64,000 nucleotides of DNA from Alphaproteobacteria bacterium (GTDB taxonomy: Bacteria; Pseudomonadota; Alphaproteobacteria; Rhizobiales; Aestuariivirgaceae). Each line of letters begins with the position of its first letter. Positions within the stretch are counted from its first letter, which is position 1. This document shows, in pieces, positions 37,598 to 48,310 of this stretch. The notes beneath the pieces are model-generated. The model searched no databases. It was not told where the DNA came from and worked only from the letters and a program-made list of their open reading frames with translations. The stretch covers positions 29,592 to 93,591 of the forward strand of contig JAHEBA010000265.1 of the NCBI GenBank assembly GCA_024642465.1, given 5' to 3'. The position numbers were made by a program, and so were the translations under genes.

Positions 37598-38947
37598 ATG
37601 GCCGTCAGCGACGCCATCCTGATGCGGCTGCTCGAGCTGCACCCCAAGATCATCGACCTGTCGCTCGACCGCATGTGGAGGCTGCTCGACAAGCTCGGCA
37701 ACCCGCAGGACAGGCTCCCGCCGGTGATCCACATTGCCGGCACCAACGGCAAGGGATCAACGCTGGCCTATTGCCGGGGAATGATCGAGGCCGCGGGTCT
37801 TTCGGTACATGCCTATACCTCGCCGCACCTGGTGAAGTTCCATGAGCGCATACGGCTGGGCAGGCCGGGTGGCGGCGAGCTCATTCCCGAAGACATGCTG
37901 GTGGCGCTGCTGGAAGAATGCGAAGAGGCAAACGGCGGCGAGCCGATCACCTTCTTCGAAATCACCACGGCGGCGGGCCTGCTGGCATTCGCCCGCCATC
38001 CGGCAGATTACGTGCTGCTGGAAGTGGGCCTCGGCGGCAGGCTGGACGCAACCAATGTGATAGCCCGCCCGGTGACCATAGTGATCACGCCGGTCGACAT
38101 GGACCACGAGCAGTACCTGGGCGATACGCTGGGCAAGATCGCGTTCGAGAAGGCGGGCATCCTGAAGCCGCGCGTGCCGGCGCTGGTCGGGGTGCAGCAT
38201 GACGAGGCGCGGGAGGCGATTGAGGCGCAGGGGCAGAAGGTTGGCGCCGTGATGGCTTTTGCCAACCAGGACTTCCAGTGCTTCGAACAATATGGCCGCA
38301 TGGTCTACCAGGACGAAACCGCGCTGATCGACCTTGACCTGCCGCCATTGCCGGGCCGGTTCCAGATCGACAATGCCGGGCTTGCGATCGCAACGGTGCG
38401 GGCGCTCGGCGATGCGCGTATCGGCAATGCGGAGATCGCCAAAGGTCTTGCGGCCACCCGGTGGACCGCCCGGATGGAACTGCTGGAGCCCGGCTACCTG
38501 CACACGCTGGTGCCGGAGGGTACGGAAATCTGGCTCGACGGAGGTCACAACCCGTCCGCCGGCCGGGCCGTGTCGGCCGCTCTGGCTGACCTCGACGAAC
38601 GTGCCCCCCGTCCGCTCGTGCTGGTGACGGGACTGCTCAACACAAAGCGTTCGGACGGCTATCTCAAGCCGTTCGCAGGGCTGGTGCAGAAAGTGCTGAC
38701 CATCACCATTCCGGGAGAGCAGAACGCCATTCCGGCCGCTGAACTGGCGCAACAGGCCATCGCCGCCGGACTGGACGCACAGGCTTGCCGCGGGCTGGAA
38801 GACGCAGTGCGGCTGGCAGGTCAGGTGACCGGACAGGGCAATCCGGCGCGCGTGGTCATCGGCGGCTCGCTCTACCTCGCCGGCAACGTGCTGGCGTTGC
38901 ATCGCGGCCAGACACCAAGCCAAGTCAGCGGCACCGCGCGGCGCTGA
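37598..38947 (+). CDS. folC: Bifunctional folylpolyglutamate synthase/dihydrofolate synthase
   Basis: 449 residues of the Mur-ligase fold: P-loop HIAGTNGKGSTLAYCRGM, YTSPHLVKFHERIRL, EVGLGGRLDATNV, MDHEQYLGDTLGKIAFEKAG, and the C-terminal domain LDGGHNPSAGRAV. It adds glutamate to dihydropteroate or folates. It starts 4 bp after the accD stop, so it is the last gene of pyrF-trpF-trpB-trpA-accD-folC before a bidirectional terminator. Confidence 0.95.
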   Translation: MAVSDAILMRLLELHPKIIDLSLDRMWRLLDKLGNPQDRLPPVIHIAGTNGKGSTLAYCRGMIEAAGLSVHAYTSPHLVKFHERIRLGRPGGGELIPEDMLVALLEECEEANGGEPITFFEITTAAGLLAFARHPADYVLLEVGLGGRLDATNVIARPVTIVITPVDMDHEQYLGDTLGKIAFEKAGILKPRVPALVGVQHDEAREAIEAQGQKVGAVMAFANQDFQCFEQYGRMVYQDETALIDLDLPPLPGRFQIDNAGLAIATVRALGDARIGNAEIAKGLAATRWTARMELLEPGYLHTLVPEGTEIWLDGGHNPSAGRAVSAALADLDERAPRPLVLVTGLLNTKRSDGYLKPFAGLVQKVLTITIPGEQNAIPAAELAQQAIAAGLDAQACRGLEDAVRLAGQVTGQGNPARVVIGGSLYLAGNVLALHRGQTPSQVSGTARR

Positions 38948-38948
38948 A

Positions 38949-38985
38949 CGAAAAAGGCCCGGAAACCTGTTCCGGGCCTTGTTCA
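38949..38985. terminator. Bidirectional terminator between folC and trxA
   Basis: AAGGCCCGGAA (38954-38964), loop ACCTG, TTCCGGGCCTT (38970-38980): an 11-bp perfect stem with an A-run on the left and TTGTT on the right. It serves folC (+) and trxA (-), whose stops lie on either side. Confidence 0.85.
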
Positions 38986-39002
38986 ATCCATACTGCGATC
39001 TG

Positions 39003-39323
39003 TCAGATCGAGGACTTGATCCAGTCGGCGATCTTGCCCTTCGGGTTTGCGCCAACCTGGGTGGCGGCGACCTGGCCGGCCTTGAAAACCATCAGCGTCG
39101 GGATGCCGCGCACGCCGTACTTGGACGGGGTCGAGGGGTTCTCGTCGATGTTGATCTTGACGATCTTCACGTCGCCACCGAACTCGTTGGAGAGCTCTTC
39201 CAGCGACGGGCCGATCATCTTGCACGGGCCGCACCATTCTGCCCAGAAGTCCACCACCACCGGGGTGTCCGACTTGAGCACGTCGTCTTCGAAGGAGGAG
39301 TCGGTTACAGGGCTTGTGGCCAT
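39003..39323 (-). CDS. trxA: Thioredoxin
   Basis: 106 residues with the WCGPCK active site (C31, C34), VVVDFWAEW before it and the cis-Pro region [13 protein letters not shown] after it. General cytoplasmic disulfide reductase. It lies 88 bp downstream of addA on the same strand and may be read from that operon or its own promoter; a shared terminator with folC follows. Confidence 0.97.
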   Translation of the reverse strand: MATSPVTDSSFEDDVLKSDTPVVVDFWAEWCGPCKMIGPSLEELSNEFGGDVKIVKINIDENPSTPSKYGVRGIPTLMVFKAGQVAATQVGANPKGKIADWIKSSI

Positions 39324-39411
39324 GTTGAGAACCTTTCGTTGCTGAGTGTCTGCTCTGTTACCTGATAAGTAGGAATTGCCCTTGTGCCGGTCAAGCCGCT
39401 TGAAGGGGCGG

Positions 39412-42400
39412 TTACGCGCTTTTGAACAGTGCTGCGCGCCAGGCCCTGTCGAGCATCTCCTGAGGCACGGCCATCAGCGAAGGCGCATCGGTCCACAACA
39501 GCGAACATTCGACTTGCCGGCCCGGATACAGCCGCGACAGCAGGTGGGCATAGGCAGCCAGCTGGCGCAGGTACCCCTCGGGCACCGTTTCAAGGCTCAA
39601 GGGCGGCGGCCGGTTGGTCTTGAAGTCGACCACCAGCACGCGAGTTTGCGTCACCAGCAGGCGGTCGATCTGGCCGGAAAGGCCGAAACGCCTGGCCTCG
39701 GGCGGTTCCACCAGACCGGCAACGGGTACCTCGGCCTGGGCGTCGGGTGAGAACACATCGGCGAAGCGGACATCAGAAAACAGTTGCATGATCTCGCGCA
39801 CCGTCGCTTCCAGAGCGGTGCCTTCCACGCCGTTGCGCGCAAGGTAGCGGCGGGCGGCAGATTCGCGTTGCGCAGGCGGCAACCCGGGCAACGACTGCAG
39901 CAGCCGGTGCACCAGTTCGCCACGGCGGAACTTGCGGTCCTCGCGCGGGGCAAGCGGAGACAGCGCTACCTCGCCGGACCAGCCGTCGTCGGCTTCGGCA
40001 ACGTCCGCCAGCTTCGATGGCGCCAGCCAGCGCTCGGGCCGGTCAACCGGCGGCGCAGGCGTCATGGCCCAATCAGGAAGTTCTGGCGATGCATCGGCTA
40101 TGATGATGCCTTTCGGCTCGATGTCGCCGATCCGGCCTGAGCCGAGGCGCCAGATCCGCGAGCCCTCGTCGCCGGAGGCCTCTACGCCACTGTCCACCAG
40201 CGCCCGGCGGATCGAGTGATACCATGTGCCCTCGTCCGGTTCGTCGGTCTCCCAGCCGTCCGTCTTTCTCGACTTCTTGAAACCGCAGACATAGAGCCGG
40301 TCGCGGGCACGGGTAATGGCAACGTACAGAAGCCGGTTGTATTCCTCCATCAGCTTGCCCAGCGTGTCGTCCTTGAGGTCTTTCGTATAATCGACCTCGA
40401 AGTCCTTCTTCAGCCGCCAGACCGGCAGATCGTCCACGTCATCGTCAAACAGCAGGCTGTCGACCTTCTTGCCATCAGGCTTCGAGCATGTATCCGGCAG
40501 GAACACGATGGGCGCTTCAAGACCCTTGGCGCCGTGCACGGTCATGACGCGGACCTCGCCCGAGCCCTGCTCCATGTCTCGCTTGAGACTGGTCGCGGTT
40601 GCCTCGAGCCAGGCGAGGAAGCCCGCCATTGTGGACAGGCCCTCGCGCTCATAGTCGAGGCACTGCTGCAGGAAAGCGTCGACCGGTTCGCCGGCCTCGT
40701 GGCCGATGGCCTCGAGAAAGGCGGCTCGGCCGCGGTCGCGCGACATCACGCCGGAATAGAAGCGGTAGACGCCGGTGCGCCCGGCGTCGGCCCGCCATGC
40801 CTCAAGCCTCGCCAGCGCCTGCGCATATGGCCTGCCTGCTGCAACAGCGTCATGCAGCCTTGCCCACAGGGTCTCGTTGCCGCGCCTGTGGGCCAAGGCA
40901 AACAGGTCGTCATCGTCGTTGAACCGCTCGCCATCGTCGCGCGACAGCAGCGGACTCTTCAGCAGGCTCGCCAGCGTCAGGTCGTATTCCGGCAGCATGG
41001 CGAAGCAGCCCAGCGCCATCAGGTCCTGGGCGGTGATGTGTTCGAGCAGGCGCAGCCGGTCGGCGCCGGCCACCGGCACCTGCGCCTCCTTCAGCTCGCG
41101 CACGATGGCCTCCATCAGGCTGGCGCGCTCGCGCACTAGGATGAGAATGTGCTCCGGGCGCACCGGCACACCGGGCGCAAGCAGCTCCGGCTTGTCCTTA
41201 TCAAGCCAGCGTTTGATGGTGCGCGCAATGCGGCGTGCGAGCCTCACATTGGCCGGCCCGTCCACCGCGCCGGCTTCATGCTCCCCGTCGACATTCCACG
41301 GGTCCGGATTGTCCGACCCGGGCTGGCGCTCGATCTCCCAGACCTCGACAAGCCCCTCCGCATCGAGCCGGCTCGGCTTGTGCTGCACGGGATCGCCGCC
41401 TTCAGGCACCACACCCTTGGCCACGTCCTCGTAGGAGAACACCTTGTCCACCGCTTCCAGCACGGCGGTGGAAGACCGGAACGAGGTCAGCAGGCCGACG
41501 TCCTCGAACTTGCCTTCCGCCGCGGCTACCTTTGCGCGGTATGCATCGAGCCGCTCCTCGAAGATGGCCGGATCGGCGCCCTGGAAAGAGTAGATCGACT
41601 GCTTGCGGTCGCCCACGGCGAACATGGTGCGGCCAACGCCTGTGCGCGCACCTTCGCCGGAAAAGAATTCCTCGGCGATGGCATCGACGATGTCCCACTG
41701 CTCGGGGCTGGTGTCCTGGGCCTCGTCGATCAGGATGTGATCAAGTCCGCGGTCGAGCCTGTAGAGCACCCAGGCGGCAGCCTCGCGCTTGTTCAGCAAG
41801 TCGTTGGTCCGGCCGATCAGGTCGGCGTAGTCATAGGCCGAGGCCTCCTGCTTGAGGATCTCGTACTGGGCGATGACGGCCAGAGCGACCGCCACGATGG
41901 CCTCGGTGGCATCGCGCACGCTGAGCGACTTGATGCGGTTGTTGGCTGCAATGTAAGTGGACTGGGTGTCGAGCAGGAGCTGGAGTGCCTCCGGGTACTT
42001 GCCGGCACACTTCGACGTCATCAACCCACCCGGTTGTCTCGGCTTGCCGTCGGCGGTCAGGAGAAACACTGCCGCAAGAGTGAACTGTTGATCGGGAGTT
42101 GAGGCATGGCGCGCAGCCTGGATAGCGGTAGCCTGCGCATCATTGGTCTTATTTGAGAACTCCCGCAGCTGCTCCGCCACATCGGCCAACCCGCGCCAGT
42201 CGGCATCCCGCACGAAGTCGCGCCGGATGGCATCAGGATCATCCGCATCGTCGACGTCCAGCTTCATGTTGAGCCGGGCGCGCAACTCCGGGAAGTGGTT
42301 GCTAGATGCAAACGGCAAGAGCTTGCCGCGCTGCGCGACGAGCACTGCCAGCAAATCCACCAGCGTCTGCTCCGAGGCATGGTTGACCACCGTCTCGACG

Positions 42401-42945
42401 CAAGCCGCAAGTCCCGGGGTCCCATCGGCGAGCACGCGCGCACGCGCCTCGTCCAGCAGCTCACGGCCCGCCGTGTCATCAAGCACATCGAAGCCCGGCA
42501 TGATGCCCGCCTCGACGGGGAAGCGCTGCAGCAGGCGTTCGCAGAAGGCGTGGATGGTCTGCACCTTGAGGCCGCCCGGCGTCTCCAGCGCGCGAGTGAA
42601 AAGGCGGCGGGCAAGGTCGAGCTTCTCAAGCCTGAATTCCACGTGACCGATGGTGCGATGGATCTTCGAGATGAGTTCCTCGTCGGGCATGGCGATCCAT
42701 TCCGACAAGGTGTCGAACAGGCGGCTCGACATTTCGGCAGCGGCAGCGCGGGTGTAGGTGAGGCAGAGGATGCGCTCAGGCTCCACCTCTTCCAGCATCA
42801 GCCGGATGACGCGGCCCACGAGTACGTGGGTCTTGCCCGCTCCGGCGTTGGCCGACACAAAAGCAGACACCAGCGGGCTCGACGCCTTGTGCTGCTCGCG
42901 CGAGGCTTCGGCCTTGACCTTTTCAGCGGGCCACGGCGTGCTCAT
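39412..42945 (-). CDS. addA: Double-strand break repair helicase-nuclease AddA
   Basis: 1177 residues. UvrD-like helicase motifs: Walker [18 protein letters not shown] near residue 30, motif Ia/II with [13 protein letters not shown], motif [21 protein letters not shown], motif [20 protein letters not shown] and motif [17 protein letters not shown]. The C-terminal PD-(D/E)XK nuclease has [12 protein letters not shown]. It resects double-strand breaks with AddB and regulates at Chi-like sites. The ATG overlaps the addB stop by 4 bases. Length and domain order are normal for the alphaproteobacterial AddA. Confidence 0.96.
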   Translation of the reverse strand: MSTPWPAEKVKAEASREQHKASSPLVSAFVSANAGAGKTHVLVGRVIRLMLEEVEPERILCLTYTRAAAAEMSSRLFDTLSEWIAMPDEELISKIHRTIGHVEFRLEKLDLARRLFTRALETPGGLKVQTIHAFCERLLQRFPVEAGIMPGFDVLDDTAGRELLDEARARVLADGTPGLAACVETVVNHASEQTLVDLLAVLVAQRGKLLPFASSNHFPELRARLNMKLDVDDADDPDAIRRDFVRDADWRGLADVAEQLREFSNKTNDAQATAIQAARHASTPDQQFTLAAVFLLTADGKPRQPGGLMTSKCAGKYPEALQLLLDTQSTYIAANNRIKSLSVRDATEAIVAVALAVIAQYEILKQEASAYDYADLIGRTNDLLNKREAAAWVLYRLDRGLDHILIDEAQDTSPEQWDIVDAIAEEFFSGEGARTGVGRTMFAVGDRKQSIYSFQGADPAIFEERLDAYRAKVAAAEGKFEDVGLLTSFRSSTAVLEAVDKVFSYEDVAKGVVPEGGDPVQHKPSRLDAEGLVEVWEIERQPGSDNPDPWNVDGEHEAGAVDGPANVRLARRIARTIKRWLDKDKPELLAPGVPVRPEHILILVRERASLMEAIVRELKEAQVPVAGADRLRLLEHITAQDLMALGCFAMLPEYDLTLASLLKSPLLSRDDGERFNDDDDLFALAHRRGNETLWARLHDAVAAGRPYAQALARLEAWRADAGRTGVYRFYSGVMSRDRGRAAFLEAIGHEAGEPVDAFLQQCLDYEREGLSTMAGFLAWLEATATSLKRDMEQGSGEVRVMTVHGAKGLEAPIVFLPDTCSKPDGKKVDSLLFDDDVDDLPVWRLKKDFEVDYTKDLKDDTLGKLMEEYNRLLYVAITRARDRLYVCGFKKSRKTDGWETDEPDEGTWYHSIRRALVDSGVEASGDEGSRIWRLGSGRIGDIEPKGIIIADASPELPDWAMTPAPPVDRPERWLAPSKLADVAEADDGWSGEVALSPLAPREDRKFRRGELVHRLLQSLPGLPPAQRESAARRYLARNGVEGTALEATVREIMQLFSDVRFADVFSPDAQAEVPVAGLVEPPEARRFGLSGQIDRLLVTQTRVLVVDFKTNRPPPLSLETVPEGYLRQLAAYAHLLSRLYPGRQVECSLLWTDAPSLMAVPQEMLDRAWRAALFKSA

Positions 42946-45900
42946 TCATCGCCCCCTGCTTCATCGCCATCGCGGCCGAGGCCCCATTCTCGCCAGCGCG
43001 AGAGATGGTCGTAGTCGGACAGGCGGTTCCAGGCCTCGGCGCCGGTGCGGGCGGGGTAGCCACGCTCGGGCCGCTGGTAGCTGGCCATCAGCTGGCGGAA
43101 GCCGTTGCGCGCGTCGCTGATGCGCTGGTCCGCCGGATACTTGTCCCGTGGCCGCTTGATATCACCGGCAGGCTGGCCGCCCGACACGCGGATGTACATG
43201 AGCTCGGTCGCAATGAGCTTGCCAATGCCGTTGAAGGCGCCTTCGGCCAGCATCCAGCCTTCGAGATCAAGCTGGGGGGAATAGTCTTTTGCCGTCTTGC
43301 CGGAGAAGCTGGCATCGCCCGTCTTGTAGTCGATGATGCGGCCAGACACGGCATCGTCGAGTTCGTCGATCCGGTCGGCCTTCGCGGTGAGAGCAAACGT
43401 CTCGCCGGCAACCGGCACTTCCAGCTTGCCCTCGACCTCGACATGGATGCGGGACGTGTTGGCTCGCAATTCAGCATCGGCGGCGGCGAACCACTCGACT
43501 GCCCGGTTGAGCTGCGGCAACCAGATGGCGCGCACCGCGGGGTCGGCAATGGCGGTTACGGCTTCCTCACTTGCGATGGCCTTGAGAAGGTCCGCCGCAT
43601 CAGGCGGCATGTCAGCCGGGTACTGGCGGCAGAAGCGCTCCAGCACCTTGTGCGCCAGCTGGCCGCGCTCGCGCGGGCCGAGCCTCTGGCCCAGCGGTGG
43701 CAGGGGCTGCAGGCCCAGCACGTAGTACGCATAGGCCCAGTACGGATCGTGCAGCAGCCGGGCAACGCGGGTGACAGACAACCGCTTCGGGCGCGCCTCG
43801 ACCGGCGGCTTCGGCGCTGGAGCCTCGGGTGGCAACCGGTTCGCATCGCCTTGCTCATCAAGCCTGCTGGCTATCGCGAGCATCATGCCGTCAGGCTTCG
43901 CCACGGCCTTGAGACCGGCGGCCTCCAGCACCGCCTTCAGCCGCAAGAGCCAGCGCGAGGGCACCACGGGCGTGCCGCCAGCCTTTCGGGTCCAGGCAAG
44001 CTTGACGTCGCGCGCGCAGAGGCACTGGACGAAGTCGTGGGCGGCAAGGCCAAGCCTTCGCTCCGGCAGTTGCAGGTTCACGAGACCATGCTGATGGCGC
44101 GACAACCAGGGCCCGGGGTCTGCAGTTGCGGGCCACGTACCTTCGTTGAGACCGCCGAGGATGACAACCTCGGGCTGCACCAGACGCACTTCCAGCAAGC
44201 CGAGGATGGAAAGCCTGGGGTGTAGCGGAAAACGGCGCCGCACCGGCACGCGCAGCAGCGCATCCGCAATCCAGATGCAATAGTCGGCAAAGCGCATCGG
44301 CGGAGCAGCGGCGGCATGATCGAGCAGTTCGCGCAGAAGGCCAGCAAGCGCCGTGCCCGCCTCGCCGGTCCATAGCCGGTCCGGGCTGCCCTCTTCCGTG
44401 GCGGCCAGCGCCTCGGCAGTGCGGATGTGGGTGACCAGCAACGTCTCGAGCGGGTGTTCCACATCTCCCCGTGCCAGCTCCACGAGAGGGGCGAAAAGCG
44501 CCTCGATGCGCGCGGTATAGTCGGCGATATGCCGCCATCTTTCGTCGGTCGCGAGGCGGCGGACCGATAGATGGGCATGCCGGTCGGCGGCCAGCCGGCG
44601 GGCGATGACGAGGCGGTCACCAATGCGATCCAGCCGGTGGCCCTCCAGGACCTGCCGGAACAGGACGACCTCAAGTTCCCGGGCAAGCCGCCCGGGATCA
44701 TCGCCCGGTGCAATTCCGTTGCCGGTCAGCGGATGGCCCAGCAATGCGGCGACGTGTTCTGGCTGGGCATCGGAGCGGACCGCGGCAGCCACGAGCTCGA
44801 AGAAGATGCCCTGCGGATGCATCGAAAGCGGCTCGCCGGCGCTGTCATCGACGTGGATGTTCCAGCGGGCCAGCTCGGCCGATACGCGCTTGGCGAGGTT
44901 GCGGTCCGGCGTGACCAGCGCACAGCGACGGTTCTCCTCAAGTGCCTTGCGCATGGACAGCGCGATCATCAGGGCCTGCTCGCGCATCTCCGGTGCTTCA
45001 AGCCAGGTGATGCCTTCACATGCCTTTTGCAATACGCCGGCCTTGCCTGACACGTCCTTCCACAGGTGAGTCGTTGCGCCGGGGCGCATGATCTCGCTGG
45101 CAAGCGCCTCGCGCGCCGCGCCATCCTCGCGGCGCTGAACGTGGGAGAGCTCGATGACGTCTTCCCGCGTGACCTCGAGCACTCTGAGCAGCTCGCGCAT
45201 GCCGAACTGCGGGTGCTGTTCATCCAGCTCCTGCCAGCTCGGCTCATCGAGTTGCCTGTCGAGACCCGGCAGCACCACGCAACCTCGCGGCAGCCTCGAT
45301 ACAACCTTGAGCAGGTGCGCCGTTGCCGGCAGCGAACCGGTCGAGCCTGCGGCAATGACCGGCGCAGCGGGCGGATTGGCGGCGAGCCGTTCGGCTTCCA
45401 TGCCCAACAGCCGCGAGCGGCGCTCCTGAGGCCCCAGCCTATCTGCCGCGCGCATGGCCTTCGGGTATTCGCTCGCGATGATGCGCAGGAAACTGAGGGC
45501 GTCCTCACTGTGGGCAGGCAGTTCGGGGTCGGCCTCCAGCAACGCGGGCACATCAGCTACGCTGATTTCGCCGGTATCGAGGCTGTCGATCAGCTGCATC
45601 AGAGAGGTGGCCATGCGCAGCGCCTGCGACATGGATGCCGAGACGGCGCGGGCGGCAAGGCTGCCAGGGTTTGCATCGGCCCATTCCCGCACTAGGCGTG
45701 CAAGCAGAAACTGGCGTTCGATGGCGTTGGCGGCAGGCGGCAGATCGAGATCCTCGAACTCGCCCGTGATGGCGATCTCGTCCTCGTCCACGTCGCCAAG
45801 CGGCCTGATAACCGGCAACAGGCTCGCACCGCCCGGGCCAGCCTCGATGAAAGCCTCGCGCAACGCCCGCACGGCGCGTCGGGTGGGCAGCAGTATGGTC

Positions 45901-46034
45901 CAGCGGCTGAGTTCCAGCCCGTCCGGCGCCACGCCGGCCGACAGACGGCCCGACAGCACCGCCTTTACCAGTGCCGGCAGGAAAGCAACGTCCGGCGGAA
46001 TTGTCAGGACAGCGGGCTTCACTCCATCCGTCAT
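42942..46034 (-). CDS. addB: Double-strand break repair protein AddB
   Basis: About 1030 residues. The inactivated helicase-like region at the N-terminus (WTILLPTRRAVRALREAFIE) is followed by LLEVRLVQPEVVILGGLNEG and WPATADPGPWLSR. The C-terminal nuclease domain carries IIDYKTGDASFSGKTAKDYS. It is the partner of AddA. The start at 46034 overlaps the murU stop (ATGA); an ATG two codons upstream (46040) is equally possible. Identification rests on the nuclease motif and on the position immediately before addA. Confidence 0.93.
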   Translation of the reverse strand: MTDGVKPAVLTIPPDVAFLPALVKAVLSGRLSAGVAPDGLELSRWTILLPTRRAVRALREAFIEAGPGGASLLPVIRPLGDVDEDEIAITGEFEDLDLPPAANAIERQFLLARLVREWADANPGSLAARAVSASMSQALRMATSLMQLIDSLDTGEISVADVPALLEADPELPAHSEDALSFLRIIASEYPKAMRAADRLGPQERRSRLLGMEAERLAANPPAAPVIAAGSTGSLPATAHLLKVVSRLPRGCVVLPGLDRQLDEPSWQELDEQHPQFGMRELLRVLEVTREDVIELSHVQRREDGAAREALASEIMRPGATTHLWKDVSGKAGVLQKACEGITWLEAPEMREQALMIALSMRKALEENRRCALVTPDRNLAKRVSAELARWNIHVDDSAGEPLSMHPQGIFFELVAAAVRSDAQPEHVAALLGHPLTGNGIAPGDDPGRLARELEVVLFRQVLEGHRLDRIGDRLVIARRLAADRHAHLSVRRLATDERWRHIADYTARIEALFAPLVELARGDVEHPLETLLVTHIRTAEALAATEEGSPDRLWTGEAGTALAGLLRELLDHAAAAPPMRFADYCIWIADALLRVPVRRRFPLHPRLSILGLLEVRLVQPEVVILGGLNEGTWPATADPGPWLSRHQHGLVNLQLPERRLGLAAHDFVQCLCARDVKLAWTRKAGGTPVVPSRWLLRLKAVLEAAGLKAVAKPDGMMLAIASRLDEQGDANRLPPEAPAPKPPVEARPKRLSVTRVARLLHDPYWAYAYYVLGLQPLPPLGQRLGPRERGQLAHKVLERFCRQYPADMPPDAADLLKAIASEEAVTAIADPAVRAIWLPQLNRAVEWFAAADAELRANTSRIHVEVEGKLEVPVAGETFALTAKADRIDELDDAVSGRIIDYKTGDASFSGKTAKDYSPQLDLEGWMLAEGAFNGIGKLIATELMYIRVSGGQPAGDIKRPRDKYPADQRISDARNGFRQLMASYQRPERGYPARTGAEAWNRLSDYDHLSRWREWGLGRDGDEAGGDE

Positions 46035-46747
46035 GGGCATCCGAGCCCGGCAAGCTTGGCTTCCGCCAGCGCAATGGCATCCGGCGTGCCGACGTGCAGC
46101 CACCAGCCGTCATGCTCGATGCCGAACAGGCGGCCTTGAGCGATGGCGCGGTTCCAAAGCACGTTCATGGAGAACACGCCTTGCGGCGCACCGGCGAACA
46201 GGCGCGGATGAACCAGGTAGGCGCCGGCATAGATCAGCTCCGCCGTATCGCCCGTGCGCCGGGCAAGACGGCCTGCCTCGTCGATGTCGAAGTCGCCAGG
46301 ACCGTCAAACCCGACCGAACGGGACTTGGCCGCCAGCAGCAGCAGGCAATCCATCTTCGCGCCGTCCCATGCCGACCGCATCCGCTCCAGCGTCGGGACA
46401 GGTCCGTCCACCCAGAACGAGTCCGAATTGAGAACGAAGAATGGCTCATCCCCCAACAACGGCAGCGCATGGGCAACACCGCCGCCGGTATCGAGAATCA
46501 GATCGCTTTCGTCCTGCACCACGATGCGCGGGCCGGTGCGGGCCTTCGCCCAGGCCTCGATCTGGTCCGGCAGGTAGTGCTTGTTGACCACGACGAGTTC
46601 AACGCCAGCGCGTTCCAGCGCATCCATGCCGCGGTCGATCAGTGAGCGTCCGGCCACTTCGATCAGCGGTTTGGTCCTGGAGAGCGTGAGCGGCCGCATG
46701 CGCGTGCCGAGGCCTGCTGCCAGCATCATGGCGGCGCGCCCGGTCAT
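46031..46747 (-). CDS. murU: Nucleotidyltransferase, MurU-like (N-acetylmuramate alpha-1-phosphate uridylyltransferase)
   Basis: 238 residues. The sugar-nucleotidyltransferase signature AMMLAAGLGTRMRPLTLSRTK at the N-terminus is followed by KPLIEVAGRSLIDRGMDAL and the metal/substrate motif FFVLNSDSFWVDG. In the MurU/AmgK cell-wall recycling route it turns MurNAc-1-phosphate and UTP into UDP-MurNAc, bypassing de novo synthesis. The gene directly follows the AmgK-like domain (4-base ATGA overlap), which strongly supports MurU rather than a mannose-1-P guanylyltransferase. Confidence 0.85.
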   Translation of the reverse strand: MTGRAAMMLAAGLGTRMRPLTLSRTKPLIEVAGRSLIDRGMDALERAGVELVVVNKHYLPDQIEAWAKARTGPRIVVQDESDLILDTGGGVAHALPLLGDEPFFVLNSDSFWVDGPVPTLERMRSAWDGAKMDCLLLLAAKSRSVGFDGPGDFDIDEAGRLARRTGDTAELIYAGAYLVHPRLFAGAPQGVFSMNVLWNRAIAQGRLFGIEHDGWWLHVGTPDAIALAEAKLAGLGCP

Positions 46748-48306
46748 GCCGGCCCCCGGTCGCGCATCCGCGCTGGCAAATGCTGCTCGAACCAGAGCTT
46801 CACCGGCCTGAGGGCCGGGTGCCCGAGGCAGATTTCCAGCACCTCGCTGGTGCGCGGGAGAAAACGCAGATAGCCGGGCTTGCCGTCGCGTTTGGCGAGC
46901 CGGGCAAAGATGCCGAGAATCTTGGTGGCCCGCTGGGCGCCCAGTATCGCGTAGGCCTGGCGGAACGACGCCTCATCGAAGCCGTCTTCGGTTGCACCAC
47001 GCAGCGCGCAGTAAACGTCGAGATAGTCATCCGACACCTGCTTCGGAAACGTGACGCGCACGTCCAGCAACAGCGAGGCAAGATCGTAGGCCGGATGACC
47101 CAACACGCAGTCCTGCGTGTCGATCAGGCCAACCCGGGCCACGCCTTCCCGCTCGGGCAGCCAGAACAGGTTGTCGACATGGAAGTCGCGCAGCACCCAG
47201 ACCGGATCATCTGCCACGGCGAGCGGTAGGACTTCGTCCCAGGCTGCTATGAAACCGGCCCGCACGCCGTCGTCCGGGGATCCGCCGGTCAGATACGGCC
47301 AGTACCAGTCGAGGCACAGTTCCGCCTCGATCATCAGGGCATTGCGGTCATATGGCGCGAACTGGTACTGCAACCCGTCCGATAGGGCTGCTGCATGCGG
47401 CCAGTCGCGTACCGCCATTTCAGCCAGCAGCTCCACCGCCGCGGTGAGTTGCTCCGAGATGTCCATGCCGTCGCGCACGAAGCTGTTGAACGACGCGCTC
47501 CCGAAGTCCTCGATCACGGCCAGTCCGTTGGTGATGTCGATGGCGTAAATGCGCGGCGCAGACAGGCCCTGTGCAAGCAGTCCTGCCGTTACCGCATCGA
47601 CGGCGCGAATGTCCTCGGCGAGATTGGCGATGCGGCTGTAGGGCTTCCCGTCACGCACCGGCGGCCCATCTGGCCGGGCGGGCATGTCCATAAGCAGGCC
47701 GCACGCACCTTCGGGACCGCCTGCAAGGCGTTCATAACGGCGCGACGATGCATCGCCGGGGATACGGATGCGGCGCGCCGAAGCCCAGCCTGCCTGCTCA
47801 AGAAACCGGTCTACTGCTGCCATTCTGTCGAGACGCTCCAACCAGTCCGCATCCGGCGCCGCGACGTGCGCGACGCGGCCCTCGCCCTGTTCTGCCAGCC
47901 TGATCACCAGACCGCCTGCCGGCAGCATGGCCTTGGCCCGCTCCGGCCACTCGATGATGACGGCTCCATTTTCCAGCGCATCATCGAGGCCGAGTTCTGC
48001 CACTTCATGGGAGTCTTCCAGTCGATAGAAATCCATGTGCGAGATGACGAGGCCAGGCAGGTCATAAGGTTGTACCAGCGTGAAAGTGGGGCTTGGCACC
48101 TCAAGCTCCGGATCATTGGCGACGGCCCGGACAAGTGCGCGGGCAATCGTGGTCTTGCCGGCGCCAAGATCACCTTCGAGCAGGATCAGATCGGCCGGAC
48201 GCAGTATCATCGCCAGAGCGGTGGCGAAGGCAATGCTGGCGGCCTCATCGGGTAGTTCAATGGTCCGCGTCATGGCGCGACCGGGGGCGGTATCGTGGTC
48301 TGCCAT
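46744..48306 (-). CDS. tsaE: Fusion of tRNA t6A ATPase TsaE and AmgK-type sugar kinase
   Basis: 520 residues. Residues about 12-165 are TsaE: Walker A LEGDLGAGKTTIARALVRA, PSPTFTLVQPYD and HMDFYRLEDSHEVAELGLDD. Residues about 185-510 are an aminoglycoside-phosphotransferase-fold kinase with WVLRDFHVDNLFWLPE (catalytic Asp/Asn) and GLIDTQDCVLGHPAYDLASL (metal Asp), as in AmgK, which phosphorylates MurNAc/GlcNAc at C1. The ATG at 48306 lies 4 bases after the divL stop with GGAG upstream; a later ATG (48273) would give a more typical TsaE start. This fusion is known in Rhizobiales annotations and joins tRNA modification to cell-wall recycling in one polypeptide. Confidence 0.9.
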   Translation of the reverse strand: MADHDTAPGRAMTRTIELPDEAASIAFATALAMILRPADLILLEGDLGAGKTTIARALVRAVANDPELEVPSPTFTLVQPYDLPGLVISHMDFYRLEDSHEVAELGLDDALENGAVIIEWPERAKAMLPAGGLVIRLAEQGEGRVAHVAAPDADWLERLDRMAAVDRFLEQAGWASARRIRIPGDASSRRYERLAGGPEGACGLLMDMPARPDGPPVRDGKPYSRIANLAEDIRAVDAVTAGLLAQGLSAPRIYAIDITNGLAVIEDFGSASFNSFVRDGMDISEQLTAAVELLAEMAVRDWPHAAALSDGLQYQFAPYDRNALMIEAELCLDWYWPYLTGGSPDDGVRAGFIAAWDEVLPLAVADDPVWVLRDFHVDNLFWLPEREGVARVGLIDTQDCVLGHPAYDLASLLLDVRVTFPKQVSDDYLDVYCALRGATEDGFDEASFRQAYAILGAQRATKILGIFARLAKRDGKPGYLRFLPRTSEVLEICLGHPALRPVKLWFEQHLPARMRDRGPA

Positions 48307-48310
48307 CGGC

